DNA of 64,000 bases. Source: Nonlabens sp. GTDB lineage: Bacteria; Bacteroidota; Bacteroidia; Flavobacteriales; Flavobacteriaceae. Location: the NCBI GenBank assembly GCA_020630715.1, contig JAHDIQ010000004.1, forward strand, positions 1-64,000, in the 5' to 3' direction. The notes under the pieces are model-generated. The model made no database searches, was not told where the DNA came from, and worked only from the letters and a program-made list of their open reading frames with translations. Shown piece after piece: positions 38,955-50,975 of the stretch. Both the position numbers and the translations under genes were made by a program. How positions within the stretch are numbered: position 1 is the stretch's first letter; each line of letters opens with the position of its first letter.

Positions 38955-40178
38955 ATGAAATTTGGTATCATTAAAGAGCGCAAGAATCCGCCAGATAGAC
39001 GTGTAGTGTTCTCTCCAGAGCAGTTAGCTCATTTGAATCACGCTTTCGCGAAAGCGGAATTCATAGTAGAATCGTCACCTATAAGAATCTTTACAGATCA
39101 ACAATACACTGCTCATGGAATAGAAGTGCGCAACGATGTAAGTGATGCAGATGTAATGCTAGGCGTGAAAGAAGTTCCTGTGGACGCATTGATACCTCAT
39201 AAAAGATACTTTTTTTTCTCGCATACCATAAAGAAACAACCTTATAATAAGGAGTTATTACAAGCCATACTAGCCAAAAACATCGAGCTATACGATCATG
39301 AAACCATCGTAAAAGCAAGCGGAGCTAGATTGATCGGTTTTGGTAGATATGCAGGAATAGTAGGAGCCTACAATGGTTTTAGAGCCTTAGGATTGCGCGA
39401 TGGATTATTTGAACTACCTAAAGTAGAGTCACTACCGGATTATCAAGCGCTTAAAGCAGAATTGAGACGTGTGAAATGCGATATTCCTCCTATAAACATT
39501 GCCATTACAGGTACCGGAAAAGTTACTGGTGGTATCGTAGAGATTTTAGATGAATTAGGAATTCATGGATTAAAACCTAAAGAATATCTACAATTATCAC
39601 AATTTAAAAATCTGCAAACGGTGTATACCAGACTAGATGTAACTGATTATTACACTAGAAAGGATGGCTATAGACCTACAAAAACAGAATGCTATAACAA
39701 TCCAGAATTACTCAAAAGCGATTTCATGAAATACGCAAAGGTGACTGATATGTTAATCACAGGTCATTTTTATGGGAATAACGCGCCGTACTTTTTTACC
39801 AGAGAAGATATGAGATCACCAGATTTTAATATCAACCTCGTGGCAGATGTAAGTTGTGATATCGATGGACCTATTGCTTGTACCATCAGACCTAGCACCA
39901 TCGCAAATCCTATTTATGCCTATGATCCAGCTACAGAAAAAGAAGTGCCTTTTAAAACTGATAGTGCGATTACCGTTATGGCGGTAGATAATCTACCATG
40001 TGAATTGCCTAAGGATGCAAGTGAAGGATTTGGCGAGATGTTTAGTAAGCATGTGATTCCAGCATTCTATAATGGTGATAAAGATGGAGTTCTCGCTAGA
40101 GCGCAAATGACCACTAGTAATGGAAAACTGACAGATCGTTTCAGTTATTTACAGGATTATGTAGATGGTAATGAGTAA
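38955..40178 (+). CDS. Lysine/saccharopine dehydrogenase-like NAD(P)-dependent oxidoreductase (alanine dehydrogenase superfamily)
   Basis: FGIIKERKNPPDRRVVFSPEQL, ITGTGKVTGGIVEIL, VADVSCDIDGPIACTIRPSTI. Confidence 0.8.
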   Translation: MKFGIIKERKNPPDRRVVFSPEQLAHLNHAFAKAEFIVESSPIRIFTDQQYTAHGIEVRNDVSDADVMLGVKEVPVDALIPHKRYFFFSHTIKKQPYNKELLQAILAKNIELYDHETIVKASGARLIGFGRYAGIVGAYNGFRALGLRDGLFELPKVESLPDYQALKAELRRVKCDIPPINIAITGTGKVTGGIVEILDELGIHGLKPKEYLQLSQFKNLQTVYTRLDVTDYYTRKDGYRPTKTECYNNPELLKSDFMKYAKVTDMLITGHFYGNNAPYFFTREDMRSPDFNINLVADVSCDIDGPIACTIRPSTIANPIYAYDPATEKEVPFKTDSAITVMAVDNLPCELPKDASEGFGEMFSKHVIPAFYNGDKDGVLARAQMTTSNGKLTDRFSYLQDYVDGNE

Positions 40179-40227
40179 TCCACAAGGTTGAAAAGCTTCT
40201 GGATAACTAAATATTAGGATTTCCTAA

Positions 40228-41757
<1,530 letters not shown>

Positions 41758-41758
41758 T

Positions 41759-42373
41759 ATGAAGATTATATGTATAGGTCGTAATTATGCACAGCATATT
41801 GCCGAGTTAGAAAACGAGCGACCATCAGAACCAGTGGTGTTTTTAAAACCAGATACCGCAATATTATTAAGTAAACAACCGTTCTTTATACCAGAGTTTA
41901 CAAATGATGTACATCATGAAGTTGAGGTAATTGTAAAAATCAACCGATTAGGAAAACACATCGATCAAAAGTTTGCTCATAAATATTATGATGAGATAGG
42001 TCTAGGAATTGACTTTACAGCTCGCGATGTACAGCAACAATGCAAGGAAAAAGGCTTACCGTGGGAAAAAGCAAAATCATTTGATGGCGCTGCTGTAGTA
42101 TCGCAACAGTTTATAAAGAAAGAGGAGCTAGGCGATTTAAATAATTTAAAATTTGAATTATTTAAAAACGATACCTTGCAACAAGAAGGAGATACCAGTC
42201 ATATGTTATGGGATATTGATGCTATTATAGCGCACGTGTCTCAGTATTTCACCCTTAAAATAGGTGATCTTATTTTTACAGGAACACCAGCAGGTGTGTC
42301 ACAAGTCGTTCCTGGCGACACACTAAAAGGAATACTAGCAAATCGCGAAATGTTCCACATCAAGGTTAAATGA
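41759..42373 (+). CDS. Fumarylacetoacetate hydrolase family protein
   Basis: CIGRNYAQHIAEL, PVVFLKPDTAIL, HHEVEVIVKI, IFTGTPAGVSQV. Confidence 0.9.
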   Translation: MKIICIGRNYAQHIAELENERPSEPVVFLKPDTAILLSKQPFFIPEFTNDVHHEVEVIVKINRLGKHIDQKFAHKYYDEIGLGIDFTARDVQQQCKEKGLPWEKAKSFDGAAVVSQQFIKKEELGDLNNLKFELFKNDTLQQEGDTSHMLWDIDAIIAHVSQYFTLKIGDLIFTGTPAGVSQVVPGDTLKGILANREMFHIKVK

Positions 42374-42705
42374 AAAAAAGAAATTACAATTTAGATAAAC
42401 TTAAAGAGTTAGCAGAAAATAACCAGGAGTTTATAGACGATATGGTAGCGGTTTTCCTGAAAGAAATCCCATCAGATCTTACCCAATTATCAGGCGCTGT
42501 AAGTTCTGGAAATAGAATGGTTGTGAGTGAATACGCAAGTAAGATCAAACCTACTATTGAATTATTTAGTTTAGAATGCCTTTCAGACCTTAGCGTCTTG
42601 CTGGAATGGAGTAATTCTAATGATCCTATGGTAATTACACCTTACTTTAACCGTGTCGATCAAGAAATAAGAACGGTTATTTCCCAACTTAAAGAAGATT
42701 TTTAA
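42370..42705 (+). CDS. Hpt-like small protein
   Basis: NQEFIDDMVAVFLKEIPSDLTQL Hpt-like N-terminus. Confidence 0.5.
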   Translation: MKKRNYNLDKLKELAENNQEFIDDMVAVFLKEIPSDLTQLSGAVSSGNRMVVSEYASKIKPTIELFSLECLSDLSVLLEWSNSNDPMVITPYFNRVDQEIRTVISQLKEDF

Positions 42706-43956
42706 ATGCAGGCTACCATTATTACTATAGGAGATGAAATCCTAATAGGTCAAATCGTGGATACAAATTCGGCATGGATGGCACAGGAGCTCAATAAAAT
42801 AGGAGTTCATGTTCATGAAATTATGTCTATAAGTGATGACAGTGATCATATTAAATCCGCTTTCGCGAAAGCGGAATCAGAATCAGACCTAGTACTTATC
42901 ACAGGCGGTTTAGGTCCTACAAAAGATGATGTCACTAAAAAGACCATTTGCGAGTATTTTCAAGATGAGTTGGTTTTAAATGAGCAGGTTTTAGACCACG
43001 TTACCGCGATTTTTGAGAAATATGTCAAAGCTCCTATCGTTCAAATGAACAAAGATCAGGCACTAGTACCATCAAAAGCACAAATCATAACAAATGAATA
43101 CGGCACTGCGCCAGGAATGTGGTTAGAATCTAATGATACCATATTTGTATCTATGCCTGGTGTACCGTTTGAGATGAAAAATCTCATGACTAACGGCGTA
43201 TTACCTAAGGTAAAAAGCCTAGGAAAATTACCTTTTATATATCACCGTACGATTTTAACCGCTGGACAAGGTGAAAGTACCATAGCCACGCGCATTGAGG
43301 ATTGGGAGAATTCTTTACCGGCACAAGTAAAACTAGCATATTTACCTAGTTTAGGAACCGTGAGACTACGTTTGTCATCTAGTGGTATGGATAAATCACA
43401 AGTGATGAAAGATGTAGATCATGTCGTAGATCAATTATATACGATTATCGATGATATTATCGTAGGAGAAGATACAGGCGATAGTATGGTGCAAACGGTA
43501 ACTCAATTGCTTAAGGAAAAAGAAAAAACACTTGCTATTGCCGAGAGTTGTACCGGTGGAAAGATCGCTAGCCTAATTACAGAAATCCCTGGTGCATCTC
43601 AAATTTTTAAAGGAAGTACTGTGACTTATGCTACGATGTCTAAGGTTGATGTGTTACAAGTGAATCAAGGACTTATAGAACGCGATACGGTAGTAAGTGA
43701 ATCTGTTGCAACGGCGATGGCTTTAGGTGTGCAACAACAATTCAAATCAGATTATGCGCTAGCAACTACTGGGAATGCAGGACCATCTAAAGGCGATAGT
43801 GACGCTTCTATAGGAACTGTTTATATAGGTGTTGCCACACCGTCAAAAAGCTATGCGTTAAAATTCATGATGGGTAATCATAGAGAACGTGTTGTACAAA
43901 AAAGTGTGAACAAGGCACTAGAGCTATTACATAAAGAATTATTAGCCATAAATTAA
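42706..43956 (+). CDS. cinA: CinA-family nicotinamide-nucleotide amidohydrolase
   Basis: TIGDEILIGQIVDTNSAWMA, TGGLGPTKDDVTK, AESCTGGKIASLIT. Confidence 0.96.
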   Translation: MQATIITIGDEILIGQIVDTNSAWMAQELNKIGVHVHEIMSISDDSDHIKSAFAKAESESDLVLITGGLGPTKDDVTKKTICEYFQDELVLNEQVLDHVTAIFEKYVKAPIVQMNKDQALVPSKAQIITNEYGTAPGMWLESNDTIFVSMPGVPFEMKNLMTNGVLPKVKSLGKLPFIYHRTILTAGQGESTIATRIEDWENSLPAQVKLAYLPSLGTVRLRLSSSGMDKSQVMKDVDHVVDQLYTIIDDIIVGEDTGDSMVQTVTQLLKEKEKTLAIAESCTGGKIASLITEIPGASQIFKGSTVTYATMSKVDVLQVNQGLIERDTVVSESVATAMALGVQQQFKSDYALATTGNAGPSKGDSDASIGTVYIGVATPSKSYALKFMMGNHRERVVQKSVNKALELLHKELLAIN

Positions 43957-44119
43957 TGAATTCAGTATTAGGTTAATGAGTTTAAAACCAATTGATTAAT
44001 ACTCCATCAGGCTGTTTTTAATCACTAATTTAATTTTTTTAAAAAAAGGCGTCGAATTACACTTGTAGGAATGAATAAATATTCGTTATTTTGCATTCCG
44101 ATTTTAAACACAGATAATC

Positions 44120-44359
44120 ATGTCACGAGTTTGTGAAATTACTGGTAAAAGAGCGATGAGCGGTAACAACGTTTCTCACGCTATGAACAAAACTAAACGT
44201 AGATTTAACGTAAATCTATTTACTAAGCGTTTCTACCTACCAGAAGAGGATAAGTGGATTTCTCTAAAAGTATCTGCAAAAGCAATTAAAAACATCAATA
44301 AAAAAGGTATTACTGCTGTATTAAAAGAATCCCGTGCAAAGGGAATCTATACAAAGTAA
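44120..44359 (+). CDS. rpmB: 50S ribosomal protein L28
   Basis: [29 protein letters not shown]. Confidence 0.97.
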   Translation: MSRVCEITGKRAMSGNNVSHAMNKTKRRFNVNLFTKRFYLPEEDKWISLKVSAKAIKNINKKGITAVLKESRAKGIYTK

Positions 44360-44380
44360 TCTTTTACAAAGATCATATAG

Positions 44381-44563
44381 ATGGCAAAGAAAGGTAATAG
44401 AATTCAGGTAATCCTAGAATGTACTGAGCACAAGGCAACTGGTGAATCAGGTACATCACGTTACATTACTACAAAGAATAAAAAAAATACGCCAGATCGT
44501 CTTGAATTGAAAAAATTCAACCCGATTTTAAAGCGTATGACAGTTCATAAAGAAATTAAATAA
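44381..44563 (+). CDS. rpmG: 50S ribosomal protein L33
   Basis: [36 protein letters not shown]. Confidence 0.97.
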   Translation: MAKKGNRIQVILECTEHKATGESGTSRYITTKNKKNTPDRLELKKFNPILKRMTVHKEIK

Positions 44564-44570
44564 GTAAGAC

Positions 44571-44723
44571 ATGGCAAAGAAATCAGTAGCAACCCTACAA
44601 ACTGGGTCAAAGAGATTAACAAAAGCCATCAAGATGGTGAAGTCTCCTAAAACTGGAGCTTATACTTTTGTAAGTGCTATCATGGCACCTGAATTAGTAG
44701 ACGACTTCTTGAATAAGAAATAA
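44571..44723 (+). CDS. DUF4295 small protein (50 aa; not in ORF track)
   Basis: MAKKSVATLQTGSKRLTKAIKMVKSPKTGAYTFVSAIMAPELVDDFLNKK; adjacent to rpmB-rpmG. Confidence 0.9.
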   Translation: MAKKSVATLQTGSKRLTKAIKMVKSPKTGAYTFVSAIMAPELVDDFLNKK

Positions 44724-44747
44724 GTTGATTAGGTTAAAACGAGTAGA

Positions 44748-44779
44748 AACCGTTCTGTGAAAAACAGAACGGTTTTTTT
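44748..44779 (+). terminator. Rho-independent terminator
   Basis: AACCGTTCTG TGAAAAA CAGAACGGTT TTTTT. Confidence 0.93.
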
Positions 44780-44900
44780 ATGTTGACCATTTTTGGCAGT
44801 AATCTCATTGTGGTCTGTAATTTGACTTTATTGTTTTGTAGGTATCTATTAGAAGTTAAATAGGTATTATCAGTAACTTTGCCTAACCCAACCCTATAGT

Positions 44901-45854
44901 ATGAGTTTTTTCAAGAAAATATTTTCAAAAGACAAAAAAGAAACCCTAGATAAAGGATTAGAGAAATCTAAAGCCTCATTTTTTGACAAACTAGGAAAAG
45001 CCGTAGCAGGAAAAGCTACCGTAGATGCAGTTGTTCTGGATGATCTAGAAGATGTTTTAATTTCTAGTGATGTAGGTGTGGCAACTACCATTAAAATTAT
45101 AGATCGTATAGAAGAACGAGTAGCTAGAGATAAATATCTAGGAACTAGTGAGCTTAATGCGATTTTAAGAGATGAAATCGCAAACCTCATGAGTGAGGTG
45201 AATGCTGGTGATGCTACAGAATTCTCGATTCCAGAAACAGATGGGCCTTATGTCATTATGGTCGTAGGTGTTAATGGTGTAGGTAAAACTACCACTATAG
45301 GTAAACTGGCACACCAGTTTAATAAAGCAGGAAAGAAAGTTGTTTTAGGAGCTGGCGATACCTTTAGAGCCGCTGCAGTGGATCAATTACAAATTTGGGC
45401 AGATCGCGTGAATGTAGAAATTGTAAAGCAAGCTATGGGAAGTGATCCTGCTAGTGTTGCTTTCGATACCTTACAAAGTGCCGTAGCTCAAAATGCAGAC
45501 GTCGTTTTACTAGACACCGCAGGAAGATTGCACAATAAAGTAAACCTGATGAATGAGCTTACTAAGGTAAAGCGCGTGATGCAAAAAATCATCCCTAATG
45601 CACCACATGATGTGATGTTAGTTTTAGATGGTTCTACAGGACAAAATGCCTTTGAACAGGCAAAACAATTTACCGCAGCTACAGAGGTGTCATCACTAGC
45701 AGTTACTAAATTAGACGGAACTGCAAAAGGTGGCGTAGTGATAGGTATTTCAGATCAATTCCAGATTCCTGTGCGATACATAGGTGTAGGTGAAGGAATG
45801 GATGATCTTCAAGTATTTAATAAAGTCGAGTTTGTAGATAGTTTCTTTAATTAG
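44901..45854 (+). CDS. ftsY: Signal recognition particle receptor FtsY
   Basis: GVNGVGKTTTIGKLAHQF, GDTFRAAAVDQLQIW, DTAGRLHNKVNLM. Confidence 0.97.
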   Translation: MSFFKKIFSKDKKETLDKGLEKSKASFFDKLGKAVAGKATVDAVVLDDLEDVLISSDVGVATTIKIIDRIEERVARDKYLGTSELNAILRDEIANLMSEVNAGDATEFSIPETDGPYVIMVVGVNGVGKTTTIGKLAHQFNKAGKKVVLGAGDTFRAAAVDQLQIWADRVNVEIVKQAMGSDPASVAFDTLQSAVAQNADVVLLDTAGRLHNKVNLMNELTKVKRVMQKIIPNAPHDVMLVLDGSTGQNAFEQAKQFTAATEVSSLAVTKLDGTAKGGVVIGISDQFQIPVRYIGVGEGMDDLQVFNKVEFVDSFFN

Positions 45855-45877
45855 AATTCAAACTCACATAGATATAT

Positions 45878-45920
45878 TCTCTTAGTTCTAGTAATAGCGC
45901 TAAGAGATTTTTTATTTTAG
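45878..45920 (+). terminator. Terminator of ftsY
   Basis: TCTCTTAG...CTAAGAGA followed by TTTTTTATTTT. Confidence 0.75.
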
Positions 45921-45934
45921 CAAAAAATTGATTC

Positions 45935-47551
45935 ATGCGTATTTTTTATTCTTTGGTAGTGATTTGTTTAGTCTTCTATAGCTGTAAGACTCAGGAAAAA
46001 GCAACTCAAACTACCACAACAAAAGCTAAGTCTTCTGATTTTAGAGAATTTAAAGTTTTAGACTCTAAATACATTACTAGAGAAAGTGTCTTTAAGGCGT
46101 ATACGGCAGAGATTCCAGAATTTGAAAAGATGGATCAATACAACGATTTGATTGTTGAAAAATCTATTCCAGAATTACAACAGGCTGTTTATGATGGTAT
46201 CTTATCCTATAAAACGATCACATTGTTCTATTTAAGTAGAATCTATAAATATGACCGGAATAATAAAAAATCATTGAATACAGTGATTTCTTTAAATCCT
46301 AAAGCTTTAGAAGATGCTCATTCTTTTGATTTAAGAATGGAAGAATTAAAAAGAGAAAACAGCTCTTTTAGCCCTTATACATTGATGGGTATGCCTATCT
46401 TACTAAAAGATAATATCAATACTTCTGGAATGCCTACTACAGCAGGTGCGGCAGCATTAATAAAAAATCAAACTGGTGATGCTAATTTAGTACGTAACCT
46501 GATTGAAAATGACGCTATCATATTAGGAAAGGCAAATCTAAGTGAATGGGCGTATTACTTTTGTGGTGATTGTCCTAGTGGATATAGCGCGGTAGGCGGA
46601 CAAACTTTAAATCCTTATGGTCGTAGGACTATGGATACAGGTGGATCCAGTAGCGGTAGTGGTGCATCTGTAGCGGCAAATTTTGCGGTAGCGGCAGTAG
46701 GATCAGAAACGGCTGGTAGTATTTTATCGCCATCCTCACAACATAGTTTAGTAGGCTATAAACCTACAGTAGGAAGTATCAGTGGTAGTGGTGTGGTTCC
46801 TATTTCTAGCTATCTAGACACCGCAGGACCTATGGCAAAATCTGTTATAGATAATGCCATTTTAATGCAAGCCATGCAAACCATGGATGTGGTGAATCAG
46901 GAAATGATTAAAAAGCTAGAAACCGCATCGCTTAAAGGTAAACGATTTGGGGTTTTTCCAGCTTTTAAGTCTAATCCGTTATATGTAAATGCTATTCAAA
47001 AAATGGAAGAATTAGGAGCTACTATGATTGAATTAGAAGAAAAACAATTGTCTTTAGATGGTTTTATCAAACTTTTGAATGCAGATATGAAAAGAGATTT
47101 ACCGTCATACTTTCTAGGACAGGCAGCATCACCATACCGCAACTGGGATGTCAAAAAAGTAATGGAATGGAATAGAACTAATGATTCATTAAAAACCATG
47201 CCTTATGGACAGCGATTGTTTCAAGGAATTATAGAGGAACCAGCTATAGATGATGGTGAATTCTACACTTTTAAAACAGATATGACCACTAGAGCACAAG
47301 ATTACTACTACTATTATACCCAAACCCATAATCTAGACGGTTTTGTATCTATTAACAATTATAGTGCAGCAGGTGCGGCGATAGCAATGTTTCCTGCTAT
47401 GACAGTTCCTATGGGATATGATGAAAAAGGGCAGCCTTATGGTCTTACTTTTATCGCTCCTAGTGAGGAAGATTCACTATTGTATTATTGGGCAGCAGCT
47501 TATGAGAATGCCACTAGACATCGCAATATCCCAGAAAACTACAACGATTAA
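45935..47551 (+). CDS. Amidase-family lipoprotein
   Basis: GMPILLKDNINTSGMPTTAGA, TGGSSSGSGASVAANFAVAAVGSETAGSI amidase signature. Confidence 0.95.
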   Translation: MRIFYSLVVICLVFYSCKTQEKATQTTTTKAKSSDFREFKVLDSKYITRESVFKAYTAEIPEFEKMDQYNDLIVEKSIPELQQAVYDGILSYKTITLFYLSRIYKYDRNNKKSLNTVISLNPKALEDAHSFDLRMEELKRENSSFSPYTLMGMPILLKDNINTSGMPTTAGAAALIKNQTGDANLVRNLIENDAIILGKANLSEWAYYFCGDCPSGYSAVGGQTLNPYGRRTMDTGGSSSGSGASVAANFAVAAVGSETAGSILSPSSQHSLVGYKPTVGSISGSGVVPISSYLDTAGPMAKSVIDNAILMQAMQTMDVVNQEMIKKLETASLKGKRFGVFPAFKSNPLYVNAIQKMEELGATMIELEEKQLSLDGFIKLLNADMKRDLPSYFLGQAASPYRNWDVKKVMEWNRTNDSLKTMPYGQRLFQGIIEEPAIDDGEFYTFKTDMTTRAQDYYYYYTQTHNLDGFVSINNYSAAGAAIAMFPAMTVPMGYDEKGQPYGLTFIAPSEEDSLLYYWAAAYENATRHRNIPENYND

Positions 47552-47880
47552 TGAGCGATAAAAACACTCCACCTATTCTTACCGCACGCAGTTTAGAATT
47601 AACCACAAAAGTGGTAGCAATTTATTGTGCATTTTATTTAGTAACAGTACTATTTAAATCCTATGCAGATTATGTTTCAGAGGATGCTTCTATGTCGCAA
47701 GAATATATCGTTCCTATGTTTATTATCGCTGGTTTGCATCTCGTGATTATGTTAATCACCATATTTTCTATTATTAAAAAACAATTCTCGTGGTTAGTTA
47801 CGATACTCATGATTTGCATTGTCTTGGCCAGTAGAATATGGTTTGAAGAGTTTGCTGTTTGGATTAATTCTACGTTTTAA
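47551..47880 (+). CDS. Hypothetical membrane protein
   Basis: 109 aa, three hydrophobic segments; overlaps the amidase stop. Confidence 0.6.
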   Translation: MSDKNTPPILTARSLELTTKVVAIYCAFYLVTVLFKSYADYVSEDASMSQEYIVPMFIIAGLHLVIMLITIFSIIKKQFSWLVTILMICIVLASRIWFEEFAVWINSTF

Positions 47881-47882
47881 TA

Positions 47883-49235
47883 TTATAAAAATCTATATCC
47901 TACGCTTACTGAAAGTCTACTATAGGAATGATTTGTTGTAAAAACTGGATATCCGTTAGGTTTGAATATCTCACCACCTGCGCTCCATAAGTTCTTAGGT
48001 TGATAAACAATATTGATATTGTATTTTTTGAATAATTCAATTCCTGAACCTAGCGTGAAACCAATATCATTTTTTAAATCTCCACCTATTAGTTCTTGTT
48101 CTGAAATCATTTTTAATTCTAGGAGTAAGTCTACATTTAATCTCAAAGAATTAGTTAAATAGAAATATTTTCTTGGGCCTAAGGAAACACCTAGGTACTT
48201 GATTTGGATTTCTTGAGGATATTCTACGCCTTGGTCAATTGCTCTAATTGCTTCAAAATTGTAAGGTTGATAGTAACTTAAGGATGTTAATAAAGACCAT
48301 TTATTTGAAATTAGATCCAATCGATATTCTAACGTTGCATTTACGAAAAGGCCGATTTCGTTTCCATAATCATAATTGTTTGAACCAGAACTATTGCCAA
48401 GAAATGTATCAAACCTTCTAAGTTTACCAGTAGTGGTGTGGGATGCTAAACCTATATTCCCTATTAGAGAAATAGGCTTATGTTTGTTTTTTCGAGAATA
48501 CTTAACTGCGCTAACATTTCTACAATTATTTTCTTGAATAATATATTGTGTAAGAGATTCTTTTTGATATTCAACTTTAGCTAGTTGATCAAATTTAATT
48601 TCATCACATTTAGAAATGTCATATAATTGTTTTAAATATTTCTTTGTGTTTGATCTGGTAGTGTTATTTTGAAAGCGTTTATAGGTTAATAAGGTAATAG
48701 TTTCGTGATTTACTTGATAATAAAATCGAGTATTCAAGTTAGTGCTGTAGGAGAATAGACTAACATCACCTTCAACTAATTGTCTTAAAAAAACGGTTTC
48801 AGTTTTTGTTTTTGATTCTTTGGTAGGACTTAAATTATTTGATTTCTCACTTGATAAATCTACTAGAACATCGGCTTTAACAAACTTTAAGCTACCATCG
48901 TATAAACCAAATTCCTTTATATCGTTTAAACTATATTTTTTGAATTCTTCACCATCTTTGACCCTTACGCCAACTGGGTTAATATTATAATTAACAATTG
49001 GTATTAAAACATCATATTTGATATTGTCGTTAGTAATAAAGTATCCCGGTTCAAGATTTGATTGCGAATAAAGAATTGTGAAATTCAGAATTATAAGAAA
49101 TGAAATAAAAATTTTCAAAAAAGTAAATTTTAAATAGTTTACGAAACTAAGATTTTTAAATAATATCTCCACATTTGTGCACTGTAAAATAATTGTTAGA
49201 TTAACGCATCTAGTTGTTAAGTCGTATTTTTGCAA
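47883..49235 (-). CDS. Hypothetical secreted outer-membrane beta-barrel-like protein
   Basis: Internal signal-peptide-like segment FISFLIILNFTILYSQ; aromatic C-terminal strand ending YRFL; N-terminus probably overcalled. Confidence 0.55.
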   Translation of the reverse strand: MQKYDLTTRCVNLTIILQCTNVEILFKNLSFVNYLKFTFLKIFISFLIILNFTILYSQSNLEPGYFITNDNIKYDVLIPIVNYNINPVGVRVKDGEEFKKYSLNDIKEFGLYDGSLKFVKADVLVDLSSEKSNNLSPTKESKTKTETVFLRQLVEGDVSLFSYSTNLNTRFYYQVNHETITLLTYKRFQNNTTRSNTKKYLKQLYDISKCDEIKFDQLAKVEYQKESLTQYIIQENNCRNVSAVKYSRKNKHKPISLIGNIGLASHTTTGKLRRFDTFLGNSSGSNNYDYGNEIGLFVNATLEYRLDLISNKWSLLTSLSYYQPYNFEAIRAIDQGVEYPQEIQIKYLGVSLGPRKYFYLTNSLRLNVDLLLELKMISEQELIGGDLKNDIGFTLGSGIELFKKYNINIVYQPKNLWSAGGEIFKPNGYPVFTTNHSYSRLSVSVGYRFL

Positions 49236-49241
49236 CCGCTT

Positions 49242-50543
49242 ATGAGAACTAAATCAAGGAAAAAGAATAGGATCAACGTTATCACTTTAGGATGTTCTAA
49301 GAACGTCTATGATAGTGAGGTGCTAATGGGCCAGTTAAAGGCTAGTGGTAAAGACGTTGTGCATGAAGAGGAAGGAAACGTAGTCGTGATTAATACCTGT
49401 GGATTCATTGATAATGCAAAGGAGGAATCTGTGAATACCATCCTAGATTTTGTGGAGCGTAAAAATAGAGGTGAGGTAGATCAAGTATTTGTATCTGGAT
49501 GTTTATCAGAACGGTACAAGCCCGATTTACAAAAAGAAATTCCTGATGTGGATCAATATTTTGGAACCACGGAATTACCATCATTATTAAAAGCACTAGG
49601 AGCAGACTATAAGCATGAATTGATAGGTGAACGCGTAACGACGACTCCTAAAAATTATGCCTACTTTAAAATTGCCGAAGGTTGTGACCGTCCTTGTTCC
49701 TTTTGTGCTATTCCATTAATGCGAGGTAAGCATAAAAGTACGCCCATAGAACACCTCGTTATAGAGGCAGAGAAACTAGCTGCAAATGGCGTGAAAGAAT
49801 TGATCTTAATTGCACAGGATCTAACCTACTACGGTCTAGATCTTTATAAAAAACGTCGCCTAGCAGATTTATTAAGAGCACTTGTAAAAATAGATGGCAT
49901 TGAATGGATACGTATGCATTATGCATTTCCCACAGGTTTTCCTGTGGACGTACTAGAGGTTATGAATATAGAACCTAAAGTGTGTAACTATCTAGATATC
50001 CCATTACAACATATTTCTACACCAGTTTTAAAGTCCATGCGTCGTGGGACGACTTTTGAGAAGACAAATGATTTGTTATTACGCTTTCGCGAAAGCGTAC
50101 CTCAAATGGCCATACGTACTACCTTAATCGTAGGATATCCTGGAGAGACTGAGGAAGATTATCAGATTTTAAAACAATGGGTAAAAGACCAGCGATTTGA
50201 CCGTATGGGTTGTTTTACCTACTCGCATGAAGAAAATACACATGCCTATCATCTAGAAGATGATGTTCCAGAAGAGGTGAAGCAAGAACGTGCTAATGAA
50301 ATCATGGAAATTCAGTCCCAGATCTCCTGGGAATTGAACCAGCAAAAAATTGGAAACATCTATCGAGTAATGATAGACCGCAAACGTGGTAATTATTTTG
50401 TGGGACGTACAGAATTTGATAGTCCAGATGTGGATAATGAAGTGTTAATAGATGCCACACAGCATTACGTATCTGTAGGAGAATTTGCCATGGTTAAAAT
50501 CACCGCTGCCGAGGATTTTGACCTTTATGGTGAGCCGGTTTAA
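49242..50543 (+). CDS. rimO: Ribosomal protein S12 methylthiotransferase RimO
   Basis: VITLGCSKNVYDSEVLMGQL, AEGCDRPCSFCAIPLMRGKHKS; TRAM-like C-term. Confidence 0.96.
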   Translation: MRTKSRKKNRINVITLGCSKNVYDSEVLMGQLKASGKDVVHEEEGNVVVINTCGFIDNAKEESVNTILDFVERKNRGEVDQVFVSGCLSERYKPDLQKEIPDVDQYFGTTELPSLLKALGADYKHELIGERVTTTPKNYAYFKIAEGCDRPCSFCAIPLMRGKHKSTPIEHLVIEAEKLAANGVKELILIAQDLTYYGLDLYKKRRLADLLRALVKIDGIEWIRMHYAFPTGFPVDVLEVMNIEPKVCNYLDIPLQHISTPVLKSMRRGTTFEKTNDLLLRFRESVPQMAIRTTLIVGYPGETEEDYQILKQWVKDQRFDRMGCFTYSHEENTHAYHLEDDVPEEVKQERANEIMEIQSQISWELNQQKIGNIYRVMIDRKRGNYFVGRTEFDSPDVDNEVLIDATQHYVSVGEFAMVKITAAEDFDLYGEPV

Positions 50544-50576
50544 TTTAAAGGTTTATCAAAATTCGAATCAACACAA

Positions 50577-50607
50577 AACCTGTAACTATCGTTGCGGGTT
50601 TTTTTGT
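50577..50607 (+). terminator. Terminator of rimO
   Basis: AACCTGTAAC TATC GTTGCGGGTT (10-bp stem with G-U pairs) then T-run. Confidence 0.75.
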
Positions 50608-50745
50608 AGATAATAAGGGATTAATTTCATTGATCCCTACATCACACGCTCGTGACAATAAAGCCCGATATTGCTATCGCAATATCTGATCTTTTTGTTT
50701 GTATTCATTTAAAAACGTTATAACGTTTCACATTCATAAAAACAA

Positions 50746-50777
50746 AAAGCTCGATTTTCAATTGAAAATCGAGCTTT
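50746..50777 (-). terminator. Perfect 32-bp palindrome, terminator of tRNA-Ser
   Basis: AAAGCTCGATTTTCAATTGAAAATCGAGCTTT, starting 8 bp beyond the tRNA 3' end. Confidence 0.85.
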
Positions 50778-50785
50778 GCTCTAAG

Positions 50786-50870
50786 CGGAGAAGAAGGGAT
50801 TCGAACCCCTGGAAGTGTTACCTTCGCTGGTTTTCAAGACCAGTGCATTCGACCACTCTGCCACTTCTCC
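50786..50870 (-). tRNA. tRNA-Ser (anticodon TGA)
   Basis: GGAGAAGTGGCAGAGTGGTCGAATGCACTGGTCTTGAAAACCAGCGAAGGTAACACTTCCAGGGGTTCGAATCCCTTCTTCTCCG; loop CTTGAAA. Confidence 0.96.
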
Positions 50871-50975
50871 TGAATGCATAAAAGATTTCTCTCTTTTGCG
50901 GTTGCAAATATAGTGGATTCATACTCTTATTTACAAGACATTTTTAAATAAAACAGATGTTTTTTTAAATGTCCT

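Noticed and set aside
42859-42872. Palindrome considered as a parS-like (ParB) site
   Set aside because: Sequence differs from the parS consensus TGTTTCACGTGAAACA and copies are far too numerous and dispersed for parS; not excluded that another protein binds it.
50699-50881. 60 aa ORF MYSFKNVITF...[20 protein letters not shown]...
   Set aside because: Translation through the antisense of tRNA-Ser and its terminator; not coding.
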